From Burkholderia sp. Ax-1724 (GTDB taxonomy: Bacteria > Pseudomonadota > Gammaproteobacteria > Burkholderiales > Burkholderiaceae), in NCBI RefSeq assembly GCF_011752995.1, contig NZ_VWWL01000023.1, forward strand, positions 1-64,000: DNA of 64,000 bases, read 5' to 3'. Below, piece after piece: positions 53,571 through 61,740 of the stretch (position 1 is its first letter; the number at the start of each line of letters is the position of its first letter). A model generated the notes under the pieces. That model was not told the DNA's origin. It searched no databases and saw only the letters and a program-made list of their open reading frames with translations. Both the position numbers and the translations under genes were made by a program.

Positions 53571-53599
53571 ACAATAGCGGCTGGCGCGCTCGCGGTCAA
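53571..53599 (-). promoter_or_regulatory. Candidate ilvI promoter
   Basis: On the minus strand TTGACC (53599-53594) and TATTGT (53576-53571) are 17 bases apart. This gives a leader of about 140 bases before ilvI. A CTCAATTGAG palindrome (53533-53542) lies within it. The rest of the 386-base divergent gap to the sigma factor gene shows nothing else I can name. Confidence 0.6.
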
Positions 53600-53808
53600 G
53601 CAAATATTGCCTCAGGCTTGTGCGTCGATTCGGAAAAATGCCCGCAATGACCGCGACGATTCGCACGGCGCGCAATCCCGCAACCGTCATGCAAATGCAA
53701 GCCGAAGCACGTTTCACCCCTCGCCACGCAAAAGTTTGTTAGCATCCGCGAGTTTTACGACATTTTTCGACCGATTACGCGCACGCCCGCTGCGCCGACC
53801 TCACACGG

Positions 53809-54372
53809 ATGGCATCAGACAAGGAACTCGCCGATTTTCTGGCGGGCGTCGAAAGGCGCGCATTCAAGCAGACGGTCTACGCCGTGCGGGACGACGACGC
53901 CTCGCTCGACATCGTGCAGGACGCGATGATCAAGCTCGCCGAAAAGTACGGCGATCGTCCGGCGGCCGAGTTGCCGCTGCTGTTTCAGCGTATTCTGCAG
54001 AATGCGATGCACGACTATTTCCGTCGTGCGAAAGTACGCAATACGTGGATCAGCCTGTTCTCGTCGCTCGGCAATGCGGACGACGACGAATTCGATCCGC
54101 TGGAGACGTTCGAGGCCGAGGCCGGTTCGGCCGGTGCCGAAAGCAACGAGCAGAAGCTCGAGCGCGAACAGGTCCTGCAGTTGATCGACGACGAGATCCA
54201 GAAATTACCGGCACGTCAACGGGAGGCGTTTCTCATGCGTTATTGGGAGGATATGGATGTCGCCGAGACTGCCGCCGCAATGGGCTGTTCCGAAGGCAGC
54301 GTGAAAACGCACTGCTCCCGGGCCACCCACACGCTGGCGCAAGCGCTCAAGGCCAAAGGAATCACGCTATGA
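53809..54372 (+). CDS. ECF-type RNA polymerase sigma factor
   Basis: A 187-residue group IV sigma factor. The region 2 helix is FKQTVYAVRDDDASLDIVQD followed by AMIKLAEKY; it contacts the core and -10. Region 4 reads LPARQREAFLMRYWEDMDVA then ETAAAMGCSEGSVKTHCSRA, a -35 binding helix-turn-helix. A 30-residue acidic linker joins them. Its stop overlaps the next start (ATGA), so it is translated with a membrane protein that may be its anti-sigma factor. Divergent from ilvI. Confidence 0.9.
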   Translation: MASDKELADFLAGVERRAFKQTVYAVRDDDASLDIVQDAMIKLAEKYGDRPAAELPLLFQRILQNAMHDYFRRAKVRNTWISLFSSLGNADDDEFDPLETFEAEAGSAGAESNEQKLEREQVLQLIDDEIQKLPARQREAFLMRYWEDMDVAETAAAMGCSEGSVKTHCSRATHTLAQALKAKGITL

Positions 54373-54803
54373 GCTCCCTTGAAACCCGAGAACTCGAGTT
54401 CGCGCGCGAAATGCGCCGCGCGCTCGACGAAAACACCGCCAATCTCTCCCCCGCCACCGTCGACCGGCTCGCCACGGCACGCCGCGCGGCACTCGCGCGC
54501 AAGAAGCCCGAGCCCGTCAGCGCGCCGTCGTTCGTGCCCGCTTTCGCCGGCATGCCGGCCGGGATGGCCAACCTGTCGGGAAGCGGCTTCAGGCAGCCGC
54601 GCCACCGTTCGCCGCTGCGCCGCTTCGCGCTCGCGTGGCCGCTCGCCGCGCTGCTGGTGAGCCTCGTCGGCATTGCGTACTGGGAAGACCACCAGCGCAC
54701 CGCCGAACTCGCCGATATCGACGCCGCCATGCTGAGCGACGACCTGCCGCTCAATGCCTACCTTGACCACGGTTTCAACGCGTATCTTTCACGCGCCCAC
54801 TGA
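54369..54803 (+). CDS. DUF3619 family single-pass membrane protein
   Basis: A 144-residue protein. The N-terminal 85 residues are soluble and helical (EFAREMRRALDENTANLSPA). One transmembrane segment (FALAWPLAALLVSLVGIAYW, about residues 86-105) follows, then 39 residues including SDDLPLNAYLDHGFNAYL. The overlap with the ECF sigma gene and this topology fit an anti-sigma-like partner, but no ZAS zinc motif is present. Function is not established. Confidence 0.78.
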   Translation: MSSLETRELEFAREMRRALDENTANLSPATVDRLATARRAALARKKPEPVSAPSFVPAFAGMPAGMANLSGSGFRQPRHRSPLRRFALAWPLAALLVSLVGIAYWEDHQRTAELADIDAAMLSDDLPLNAYLDHGFNAYLSRAH

Positions 54804-54819
54804 GCGGGAGATTTCTCGG

Positions 54820-55590
54820 GTGAGTTACAAGCGCGGCCTAGCCGTTGTTTTCGGATGCACGATCGCGGCCCTGGTGTCGTTTGCCGCGACGTACCCGCGC
54901 TTTCATCCGGGCCCGGCAGCCCCGGCCAGCCCCTCGGCCGGCAACAACGCCACAGCGAAAGCCCCCGCCCCCACGCTGTCCGTCGAATTGCCCGGCCTGC
55001 CCGGCAACAACAGTCCGCTCGCATGGTCGCGCCTGAGCGCCGCCGAGCATGTCGCGCTCGCGCCGTTCGCCTCCGAATGGGATTCGTTTAGCGACGAGCG
55101 CAAGCGCAATTGGGTCAAGATCGCATCGCGTTACGCGAAAATGTCGCCTGATGCGCAAAAACGCCTGCACGAGCGCATGAGCGAATGGGTCCGCATGACG
55201 CCGGATCAGCGGCGTGTCGCGCGCGAGAACTACCAGGTATCGAAGGAATTGCCGCGCGAAGCCCGCCAGAACGCGTGGAAGGCGTATCAGCAACTGCCCG
55301 AGGACCTGAAGGAACGGCTGGCCGCCAGCGAGCACAAACGCCGGCCGAGCGTCGTCAGCGCGCCGCCGTCGGCGCGTAACGAGCTCAAGGGTATCGACCG
55401 CCTCGTCAACGCGCGCGAACATGGCGGCGCGAGCGAGGCGGCAGCGGCGAGCGCCGCGGCGGCCGCATCGTCGCCGGGAACGAGCGCGCTGCCGTCGCCG
55501 CCCGCGATTCCGGCGGCGGGCAGTTTCGTGCCGGCGACGCCGGTGCCGGTATCGCCGGCCGAAGCGCCGTCGATCTTCAACGGCTCCTGA
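54820..55590 (+). CDS. DUF3106 domain membrane-anchored protein
   Basis: A 256-residue protein. It starts at a GTG (54820) with GGGAG 9 bases upstream, 16 bases after the DUF3619 stop. Residues 5-24 form a signal anchor (LAVVFGCTIAALVSFAATYP). A Pro/Ala-rich spacer then leads to a helical repeat region (residues 70-165) with WDSFSDERKRNWVKIA, WVRMTPDQRRVARENY and NAWKAYQQLPEDLKERL, the DUF3106 pattern. The C-terminus is Ala/Pro-rich. Probably periplasmic. Its role in the sigma operon is unknown. Confidence 0.78.
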   Translation: MSYKRGLAVVFGCTIAALVSFAATYPRFHPGPAAPASPSAGNNATAKAPAPTLSVELPGLPGNNSPLAWSRLSAAEHVALAPFASEWDSFSDERKRNWVKIASRYAKMSPDAQKRLHERMSEWVRMTPDQRRVARENYQVSKELPREARQNAWKAYQQLPEDLKERLAASEHKRRPSVVSAPPSARNELKGIDRLVNAREHGGASEAAAASAAAAASSPGTSALPSPPAIPAAGSFVPATPVPVSPAEAPSIFNGS

Positions 55591-55621
55591 TCCGCCACCT
55601 CGTCCCTCCCTCGCCCCTCCC

Positions 55622-56140
55622 GTGCCCCAGCCCCTCGCGACCTCGCCCCTGCCCACCACCCCCGCGCCCGGCATGGTGCCGACCGTGCGGCGCCGGCTTG
55701 CGGCGTTGCTCTACGAAGCGGTGATCCTGTTCGGCGTCGTGTTTATCGCCGGTTATCTGTTCAGCACGCTGACGCAGCAGCGCAACGGCCTCACGCATCA
55801 CAATCTGCTGGCCGGCTGGATCGGGCTCGTGGTCGGCGTGTACTTCGTGTGGTTCTGGACTCACGGCGGACAGACGCTGCCGATGAAGACCTGGCGCCTG
55901 CGGGTCGTTTCCGCCGATGGCGGGCCGCTTTCCGTCGCACGGGCGGTTGCGCGTTATGTGCTTGCATGGCTGTGGTTTTTACCGCCGCTTGCGGTGCATC
56001 CGCTGCTGGGATTGCGGGTACCGCAGACGCTTGTCGTTGCGGGTGTCTGGTTCGTGGTGTGGGCCGCGAGTGGGCGTTTTGATTCGCAGCGGCAGTTTCT
56101 GCATGACCGGTTGGCGGGGACGAGAATAGTGCAGGGTTAG
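55622..56140 (+). CDS. RDD family membrane protein
   Basis: A 172-residue protein from a GTG at 55622 (155 from the ATG at 55673). Its three to four hydrophobic segments contain the RDD family features: an Arg-rich start RRRLAALLYEAVI, WTHGGQTLPMKTWRLRVVSA in the middle, and FDSQRQFLHDRLAGTRIV at the end. RDD proteins are small membrane proteins of uncertain transport function. It lies 31 bases after the DUF3106 gene. The start codon is uncertain, because neither candidate has a clear ribosome site. Confidence 0.8.
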   Translation: MPQPLATSPLPTTPAPGMVPTVRRRLAALLYEAVILFGVVFIAGYLFSTLTQQRNGLTHHNLLAGWIGLVVGVYFVWFWTHGGQTLPMKTWRLRVVSADGGPLSVARAVARYVLAWLWFLPPLAVHPLLGLRVPQTLVVAGVWFVVWAASGRFDSQRQFLHDRLAGTRIVQG

Positions 56141-56219
56141 TGGCCCCTTGGGCGGAGCGGTGCTTCTTTGTCTTTGTTCTCTGCGCCGCAGGCCCCCTCG
56201 TAATAAGAACTTCTCATGA

Positions 56220-56237
56220 CTGTCACGTCAGAGTCAC
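56220..56237 (+). promoter_or_regulatory. Pho-box-like sequence upstream of the phosphoesterase gene
   Basis: CTGTCAC and GAGTCAC are separated by GTCA, matching the CTGTCAT-N4-CTGTCAT PhoB box (first half 6 of 7, second half 4 of 7). The pair lies 44 bases before the ATG at 56282, with CAATAC as a possible -10 about 12 bases downstream. This is suggestive; a single imperfect site could be chance. Confidence 0.45.
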
Positions 56238-56281
56238 GCGCGCCCGGCCCAATACGGGCACCGCCACTCGACGTGTAAGCC

Positions 56282-57223
56282 ATGGACCCCAAGACGTCCG
56301 CGACTTCCCTGTTTCGCCAGATCGGCCCGAGCGTCGACACCGTCGCTTTCCGTCCGGCCCCGGGTTCCGCCCAGCACGGTCTGCCGCCGCCGGCGACGCC
56401 GCCCCTCGATGCCCACGCCGATCATCCCGATGACAGCCACGCCGATCCGCATCGCTATCGCACGATCTGGCTCTCCGACATCCATCTCGGCTCGAGCGGC
56501 TGCCAGGCCAGCTATCTGCTCGACTTCCTGCGCCACAACGAATCGGAGTACCTCTACCTCGTCGGCGACATCATCGACGGCTGGCAGTTGAAGAAAGGCT
56601 GGTACTGGCCGCAGGCGCACAACGACGTCGTGCAGAAAGTGCTGCGCAAGGCGCGCAAAGGCACCCAGGTGATCTACGTGCCCGGCAATCACGACGAAGC
56701 CGCGCGCCAGTTCTGCGACCTCGCGTTCGGCGACATCCACGTGCGCGGCGAAGCGTTCCACACCACGCTCGCCGGCAAGCGCATGTGGATCGTGCACGGC
56801 GATCTGTTCGACGGCGTGATCCAGCACGCGAAGTGGCTCGCCTATCTCGGCGACACGCTCTACACGATGATCCTCGTGCTGAACCGCTGGTTCAACCGCA
56901 TCCGCAGCAAGCTCGGCTTCCCGTACTGGTCGCTCTCGCAGTACCTCAAGCATCAGGTCAAGAACGCGGTCAACTTCATCTCCTCGTTCGAGACCGTGAT
57001 GACCGACGAAGCGCGCCGCCGCGGCTGCGACGGCGTCGTTTGCGGGCACATCCACAAGGCCGAGATGCGCGAGATCGACGGCGTGCTGTATTGCAACGAC
57101 GGCGACTGGGTCGAGAGTCTGTCGGCACTCGTCGAGACGTACGAGGGCGAGCTCAAGGTGATCTTCTGGACCACGCTGCAAGCCCCGCAAGCCGGCGCGC
57201 AGAAGGCCCGGGCCACCGCCTAG
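56282..57223 (+). CDS. PlcP/LpxH-like calcineurin-type metallophosphoesterase
   Basis: A 313-residue cytosolic phosphoesterase. Metal motifs are LSDIHLGSSG, LVGDIIDGWQLKKGWYWPQ, VPGNHDEAARQF, VHGDLFDGV and CGHIHKAEM, a complete set for a two-metal site. It carries the LDFLRHNESEYLYLVGDIID and PQAHNDVVQKVLRKARKG strings typical of the family that includes Sinorhizobium PlcP, a phospholipase C that makes diacylglycerol from membrane phospholipid under phosphate starvation. Proteins of this type are often labelled UDP-2,3-diacylglucosamine diphosphatase (LpxH-like). Neighbouring genes and a Pho-box-like site favour the PlcP role. Confidence 0.8.
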   Translation: MDPKTSATSLFRQIGPSVDTVAFRPAPGSAQHGLPPPATPPLDAHADHPDDSHADPHRYRTIWLSDIHLGSSGCQASYLLDFLRHNESEYLYLVGDIIDGWQLKKGWYWPQAHNDVVQKVLRKARKGTQVIYVPGNHDEAARQFCDLAFGDIHVRGEAFHTTLAGKRMWIVHGDLFDGVIQHAKWLAYLGDTLYTMILVLNRWFNRIRSKLGFPYWSLSQYLKHQVKNAVNFISSFETVMTDEARRRGCDGVVCGHIHKAEMREIDGVLYCNDGDWVESLSALVETYEGELKVIFWTTLQAPQAGAQKARATA

Positions 57224-57287
57224 CGCCCGCCGCTTCAATCGGCCCCGAATCGGGAACCAATCGATGAGTCAATCGAGGAATCAATCG

Positions 57288-58319
57288 ATGAAGATCATGA
57301 TCGTCACCGACGCATGGGAACCGCAGGTCAACGGCGTCGTGCGCACGCTGAAAAACACCACGCGCGAACTCATGGCGCTCGGCCATGAAGTCGATCTGCT
57401 GACACCGCTCGAATTCAAAACGATCCCCTGCCCGACGTATCCGGAAATCCGCCTGTCGCTGCTGCCGCGCCGCAAGCTGCGCGAGCGCATCGACCGCTTC
57501 GCGCCCGACGCGCTGCACATCGCGACCGAAGGACCGCTCGGCATGGCCGCGCGGTCCTATGCGCTGCAGCACAAGCTGCCGTTCACGACCGCCTATCACA
57601 CGCGCTTTCCCGAATACGTGCAGGCGCGTTTCGGCATTCCGCTTACCGCGACCTACAAGTTCCTGCACTGGTTCCACAAGCCCTCGCTCGCGGTGATGGC
57701 GCCGACGCCCGTCGTCAAGCAGGATCTGGAAAAGTTCGGCTTCACGAACGTCGTGCTGTGGACGCGCGGTGTCGACCTCGACATCTTCCATCCGATGGAC
57801 TCGAAGGTGCTCAACACCGCGCGGCCGATCTTCCTGTACGTCGGGCGCGTGGCGGTCGAGAAGAACGTCGAGGCGTTTCTGCAGCTCGATCTGCCCGGCT
57901 CGAAGTGGGTCGCGGGCGAAGGCCCGGCGCTCGCCGAGCTGAAGTCGCGCTATCCGCAGGCGAACTACCTCGGCGTGCTGTCGCAGGCCGAACTCGCGAA
58001 GGTCTACGCGGCCGCCGACGTCTTCGTGTTCCCGAGCCGCACCGACACGTTCGGCCTCGTGCTGCTCGAAGCGCTCGCCTGCGGCACGCCGGTGGCCGCC
58101 TACCCGGTCACGGGTCCGATCGACGTGCTCGGCGACGGCAACGCCGGCGCGATGCACGAGGACCTGCGCGAGGCCTGCCTCGAAGCGATGAAGATCGATC
58201 GCCACGACGCGCGCGCATGGGCTGAGCGCTTCTCGTGGGCCGCCGCGTCCGCGCAATTCGCCGCGCATCTGAAGCCGCTGCGGCGCGAAGCGTATCGCGA
58301 GGAAAGCGCCGCCGCATGA
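57288..58319 (+). CDS. GT4-type glycosyltransferase (Agt-like)
   Basis: A 343-residue cytosolic/peripheral glycosyltransferase of GT-B fold. It opens MKIMIVTDAWEPQVNGVVRT. Donor-site motifs include YVGRVAVEKNVEAFL and, near the C-terminus, FPSRTDTFGLVLLEALACG with the EX7E-like glutamates. The pattern fits diacylglycerol glycosyltransferases (Agt/GDP-mannose-type MgtA). The ATG at 57288 follows GAGGAA; an in-frame ATG at 57264 is the alternative. It follows the phosphoesterase by 64 bases, and its stop overlaps the next start (ATGA). Confidence 0.83.
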   Translation: MKIMIVTDAWEPQVNGVVRTLKNTTRELMALGHEVDLLTPLEFKTIPCPTYPEIRLSLLPRRKLRERIDRFAPDALHIATEGPLGMAARSYALQHKLPFTTAYHTRFPEYVQARFGIPLTATYKFLHWFHKPSLAVMAPTPVVKQDLEKFGFTNVVLWTRGVDLDIFHPMDSKVLNTARPIFLYVGRVAVEKNVEAFLQLDLPGSKWVAGEGPALAELKSRYPQANYLGVLSQAELAKVYAAADVFVFPSRTDTFGLVLLEALACGTPVAAYPVTGPIDVLGDGNAGAMHEDLREACLEAMKIDRHDARAWAERFSWAAASAQFAAHLKPLRREAYREESAAA

Positions 58320-58882
58320 CGCGGCGCGCCGAACCGCCCATGCGAAGCCGATCCAATGCGGAGCGCAAGTCGGGCAGCGCATTGCGCGCCGTCGAATCCA
58401 CGCGCGAGCCCGAGAGCGTCGAGCCGTTCGACGACGACACCACGCACGAACCGCTGAGCCCCGACGACCCGCTCGCGCCGCTGCCGTTCAATCCGTACAA
58501 GGGCAATCGCGGTCTCACGCGCGCCTGGCACGCGATGAAAAATTCGCTGGCCGGCTTTCGCGTGGCAATTCGCGAGGAAAGCGCGTTTCGCCAGGAACTG
58601 ACGCTCGCCGCGATCCTGATTCCGTGCGGCATCCTTGTGCCGGTCGATCCCGTATCGCACGTGCTGCTGCTCGGCTCGGTGCTGCTCGTGCTGATCGTCG
58701 AGCTGCTCAATTCGAGCGTCGAAGCCGCGATCGACCGCATTTCGCTCGAACGCCACGAGCTGTCGCGGCGCGCGAAGGATCTCGGCAGCGCGGCCGTGAT
58801 GGTCGCGCTCGGCATGTGCGTGATGACGTGGGGAGTGATCGTCGGACCGCTCGTAGTGCGCTGGTTGCGCATGTGGTTGTGA
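58316..58882 (+). CDS. dgkA: Diacylglycerol kinase (DgkA family)
   Basis: A 188-residue protein. The N-terminal 65 residues are charged and presumably disordered, an addition to the usual 120-residue DgkA. The core has the family signature LLNSSVEAAIDRISLERHEL, where the Glu and Asn bind Mg-ATP, flanked by three transmembrane segments. It phosphorylates diacylglycerol to phosphatidate. The start overlaps the glycosyltransferase stop (ATGA); an ATG 8 codons later is possible. It fits the same lipid-turnover unit. Confidence 0.88.
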   Translation: MTRRAEPPMRSRSNAERKSGSALRAVESTREPESVEPFDDDTTHEPLSPDDPLAPLPFNPYKGNRGLTRAWHAMKNSLAGFRVAIREESAFRQELTLAAILIPCGILVPVDPVSHVLLLGSVLLVLIVELLNSSVEAAIDRISLERHELSRRAKDLGSAAVMVALGMCVMTWGVIVGPLVVRWLRMWL

Positions 58883-58956
58883 TGCAAACCGGATGGCGGC
58901 CCGCACGCGCCGCCGCGTCCCCGGCAAGGAAAATCCTGTAGGGCGGCTAGGTACGA

Positions 58957-58974
58957 GAACGCTCGGTTTATAAT
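58957..58974 (+). promoter_or_regulatory. -10 box and weak operator-like site before the TetR gene
   Basis: A perfect TATAAT lies at 58969-58974. Directly before it GAACGCTCGGTT (58957-58968) matches 9 of 12 positions of the GAACGATCGTTC palindrome at 20707. No good -35 is seen. The rest of the 272-base gap (58883-59154) contains GC-rich hairpins such as GCCCCCTCGGGGGGC, but no gene. Confidence 0.4.
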
Positions 58975-59154
58975 CGTTAGACAGTCCCACGGAAAAGCCC
59001 CGGGCAAGGCAGCGCCCAAGGCTTTGCCGCCCCCTCGGGGGGCCTGCCGAGCGGCGGGCTGGGGAGCGCTCAATATACCAACCGCATCCGGGTGGAACAC
59101 GCAGCAGCGGCACGCCGCCGCGCGCCCAGCCCGGCATAACCAGGGCCGGACGAC

Positions 59155-59880
59155 ATGGAAGCCAAACCTCCCCGCCGCACGCGCGAACGGATTCTCGAAC
59201 TCTCGTTGAAACTCTTCAACGAAATCGGCGAGCCGAACGTCACGACGACGACGATCGCCGAGGAAATGGAAATCAGTCCAGGCAACCTGTACTACCACTT
59301 CCGCAACAAAGACGACATCATCAACAGCATCTTCAGCCAGTTCGAGCAGGAGATCGAAAAGCGTCTGCGGTTCCCCGACGACCATCGCGCGACGATCGAC
59401 GAAATGTGGTCGTATCTGCAATATATGGTCGATTTCACCTGGCGCTACCGCTTCCTGTACCGCGACCTGAACGATCTGCTCGCGCGCAACCGCACGCTCG
59501 AAACCCACTTCAAGCAGATCATCAGCCACAAGGTGCGCTTCGCGAGCCAGTTCTGCGAGCAACTCGTCGCCGACGGCGAAATGGTCGCGACGCCGCAGGA
59601 ACTGCAGGTGATCGCGACCAACGTCGGCGTGATCGGCACGTACTGGCTGTCGTACCAGTTCGTCATGAATCCGCGCAAATACAACGAACAGGAAGCGATC
59701 CGCGCGGAACTGCACCAGGTCAGCGTGCAGATCGTCTCGCTGATGGCGCCCTACCTGCGCGGCCGCTCGCGGCAGATTTTCGACGACCTCGTCTCCGGCA
59801 AGCTGCCCAAGCGCGAGTTTTACGACTACCTGCCGCCGCGCGAAGGCGCCGCGCCTCGCAACGAATCGAAGGACAGCTGA
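59155..59880 (+). CDS. TetR/AcrR family transcriptional regulator
   Basis: A 241-residue regulator, longer than the family mean of about 200. The N-terminal HTH reads RERILELSLKLFNEIGEPNV followed by TTTTIAEEMEISPGNLYYHF, with the TetR-typical Leu-Tyr-Tyr-His. The C-terminal ligand domain contains an aromatic-rich stretch (YMVDFTWRYRFLYRDLNDLL), as in regulators of hydrophobic ligands such as acyl-CoA. It lies 2 bases before the LOG-family gene. The ligand and targets are unknown. Confidence 0.88.
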   Translation: MEAKPPRRTRERILELSLKLFNEIGEPNVTTTTIAEEMEISPGNLYYHFRNKDDIINSIFSQFEQEIEKRLRFPDDHRATIDEMWSYLQYMVDFTWRYRFLYRDLNDLLARNRTLETHFKQIISHKVRFASQFCEQLVADGEMVATPQELQVIATNVGVIGTYWLSYQFVMNPRKYNEQEAIRAELHQVSVQIVSLMAPYLRGRSRQIFDDLVSGKLPKREFYDYLPPREGAAPRNESKDS

Positions 59881-59882
59881 GC

Positions 59883-60467
59883 ATGAAGTCGGTGTGCGTA
59901 TATTGCGGCTCCTCGATGGGAGTCAAACCGCTGTACGAACAGGCCGCGCGCGCCTTCGGCCGCGCGCTCGTGCAAAGCGGCCTCACGCTCGTCTACGGCG
60001 GCGGCAAGGTCGGGCTGATGGGCGTGATCGCCGATACGGTGATGGCCGAAGGCGGCCGCGCGATCGGCGTGATTCCCGAACTGCTCGTCGACAAGGAAGT
60101 CGGCCATAACGGGCTGACCGAACTGCACGTGGTGCCCGACATGCATCATCGCAAGAAGATGATGGCCGAGCTGTCCGACGCGTTCGTCGCGATGCCGGGC
60201 GGCGCGGGCACGCTCGAAGAGCTGTTCGAGGTCTTCACGTGGGCCCAGCTCGGCTATCACGGCAAACCCGTCGCGCTGCTCAATACCGGCCACTTCTACG
60301 ACCCGCTGATCCAGCTGCTGCGCCATACGGTCGACGAAGGCTTCATGCGCCGCACCTATCTCGACATGCTGCAGATCGACGCCGATCCCGCCGCGCTGAT
60401 CGGCAAGCTGCGCGGCTATCGGCCGCCCGTGCGCGACAAGTGGGCGGTGCAGGGCAATACGGTTTGA
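59883..60467 (+). CDS. LOG family protein (TIGR00730, nucleotide 5'-monophosphate phosphoribohydrolase)
   Basis: A 194-residue Rossmann-fold protein of the former 'lysine decarboxylase' group. YGGGKVGLMGVIADTVM and MPGGAGTLEELFEVFTWAQ are the LOG motifs (PGGxGTxxE). Members cleave cytokinin riboside 5'-monophosphates or AMP/other NMPs. Bacterial members are mostly purine nucleotide hydrolases in stress response. Its ATG is 2 bases after the TetR stop, so it is co-translated with the regulator. Confidence 0.88.
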   Translation: MKSVCVYCGSSMGVKPLYEQAARAFGRALVQSGLTLVYGGGKVGLMGVIADTVMAEGGRAIGVIPELLVDKEVGHNGLTELHVVPDMHHRKKMMAELSDAFVAMPGGAGTLEELFEVFTWAQLGYHGKPVALLNTGHFYDPLIQLLRHTVDEGFMRRTYLDMLQIDADPAALIGKLRGYRPPVRDKWAVQGNTV

Positions 60468-60718
60468 GGCCGAGGCTGGAGGCGGCGGTTGATGCGGCAG
60501 TTTGAGGCCGCTTCCATGCTGGCATGCGGGCTCCGTGGTGGCTTTGCCTTGCTTCGACTCGACGCTGGTTTCGCGCCGGTTTCGCACTGGTTCGACCGCC
60601 GGCTTCACCCTGCCTTGAGCGCATTGAGCGCAATCCAGGCGCAGCCCGAACATGGCCTGAATACGGCTTGCAGGCTTTTTGCGAGCCCCGCGCGATCCAT
60701 CCGAACGACGAGGTTGCC

Positions 60719-61465
60719 ATGACGAAAGCTGTTCTGATTACCGGCGGCAGCCGCGGCATCGGCCGCGCAACCGCACGTCTGCTCGGCGCGCGCGGCTGGT
60801 TCGTCGGCGTCAATTACGTGCGCGACCTGGCGGCTGCGCAGCAGACGGTCGGCGAAGTGGAGCGCGCGGGCGGCCGCGCGGTGCCGATCGCCGGCGACGT
60901 CGCCGACGAAGCCGACGTAATCGCAATGTTCGATACGCTGCAGCAGACCTTCGGCCGCATCGACGCGCTCGTCAACAACGCGGGCATCGTCGCGCCGTCG
61001 AGCCCGCTCGCCGACATGGACCTCGCGCGCCTGAAGCGCATGTTCGACGTCAACGTGCTCGGCGCCTACCTGTGTGCGCGCGAAGCCGCGCGGCGCATGT
61101 CGAGCGATCGCGGCGGCGCGGGCGGCGCGATCGTCAATATTTCGTCGGCAGCGGCGCGGCTCGGTTCGCCGAACGAATACGTCGATTACGCAGGCTCGAA
61201 AGGCGCGATCGACACGATGACGCTCGGGCTCGCGAAAGAACTCGGCCCGCGCGGCGTGCGCGTGAACGCGGTGCGCCCGGGCCTCATCGACACCGAGATT
61301 CACGCGAGCGGCGGCAAGCCCGAGCGGGCCGCGCAACTTGGCGCGACCACGCCGCTCGGCCGCCCCGGCAGCGCCGACGAAGTGGCCGAAGCCGTCGTGT
61401 GGCTGCTGAGCGACGCGGCATCGTATGTGACGGGCGCGCTTTTCGACGTGGCCGGCGGACGCTGA
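60719..61465 (+). CDS. SDR family NAD(P)-dependent oxidoreductase
   Basis: A 248-residue classical short-chain dehydrogenase. TGGSRGIGRATA is the cofactor motif, NNAGIVAPS follows, and the catalytic Ser and YxxxK lie in ISSAAARLG and YVDYAGSKGAID. The Asn of the tetrad appears in MFDVNVLGAYL. FabG-like length, but the substrate is unclear. The ATG at 60719 has GAGG 6 bases upstream. The 251-base gap before it contains nothing I recognise, and a terminator follows it. Confidence 0.9.
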   Translation: MTKAVLITGGSRGIGRATARLLGARGWFVGVNYVRDLAAAQQTVGEVERAGGRAVPIAGDVADEADVIAMFDTLQQTFGRIDALVNNAGIVAPSSPLADMDLARLKRMFDVNVLGAYLCAREAARRMSSDRGGAGGAIVNISSAAARLGSPNEYVDYAGSKGAIDTMTLGLAKELGPRGVRVNAVRPGLIDTEIHASGGKPERAAQLGATTPLGRPGSADEVAEAVVWLLSDAASYVTGALFDVAGGR

Positions 61466-61501
61466 CACGCCGGATCGCCAGGCCGCAGTCCCTCGCACCC
61501 C

Positions 61502-61534
61502 AAGCGCGGCCCATCGTGGCCGCGCTTTTTTCTT
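61502..61534 (+). terminator. Terminator after the SDR gene
   Basis: AAGCGCGGCC and GGCCGCGCTT are complementary around CATCGT and followed by TTTTTCTT. It lies 37 bases after the stop. Confidence 0.9.
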
Positions 61535-61740
61535 CCCTGCTCCACGGCGCATTCCCGCCGATCTGGCGGCAAACGCACACTCGCGTGGATAAAACGCCAC
61601 GCTCGGCCCTTTCCCTGTAATCCCCCGTAATAATATGGCGTTAGAATCGGCCGGAACGTGCGCCGTTTCGACGACGCACGCTGCAAGCCAGAACATAAGT
61701 ACGAGGCCCACGCCGCCGCGTACATCGACCTGAGATTTCC

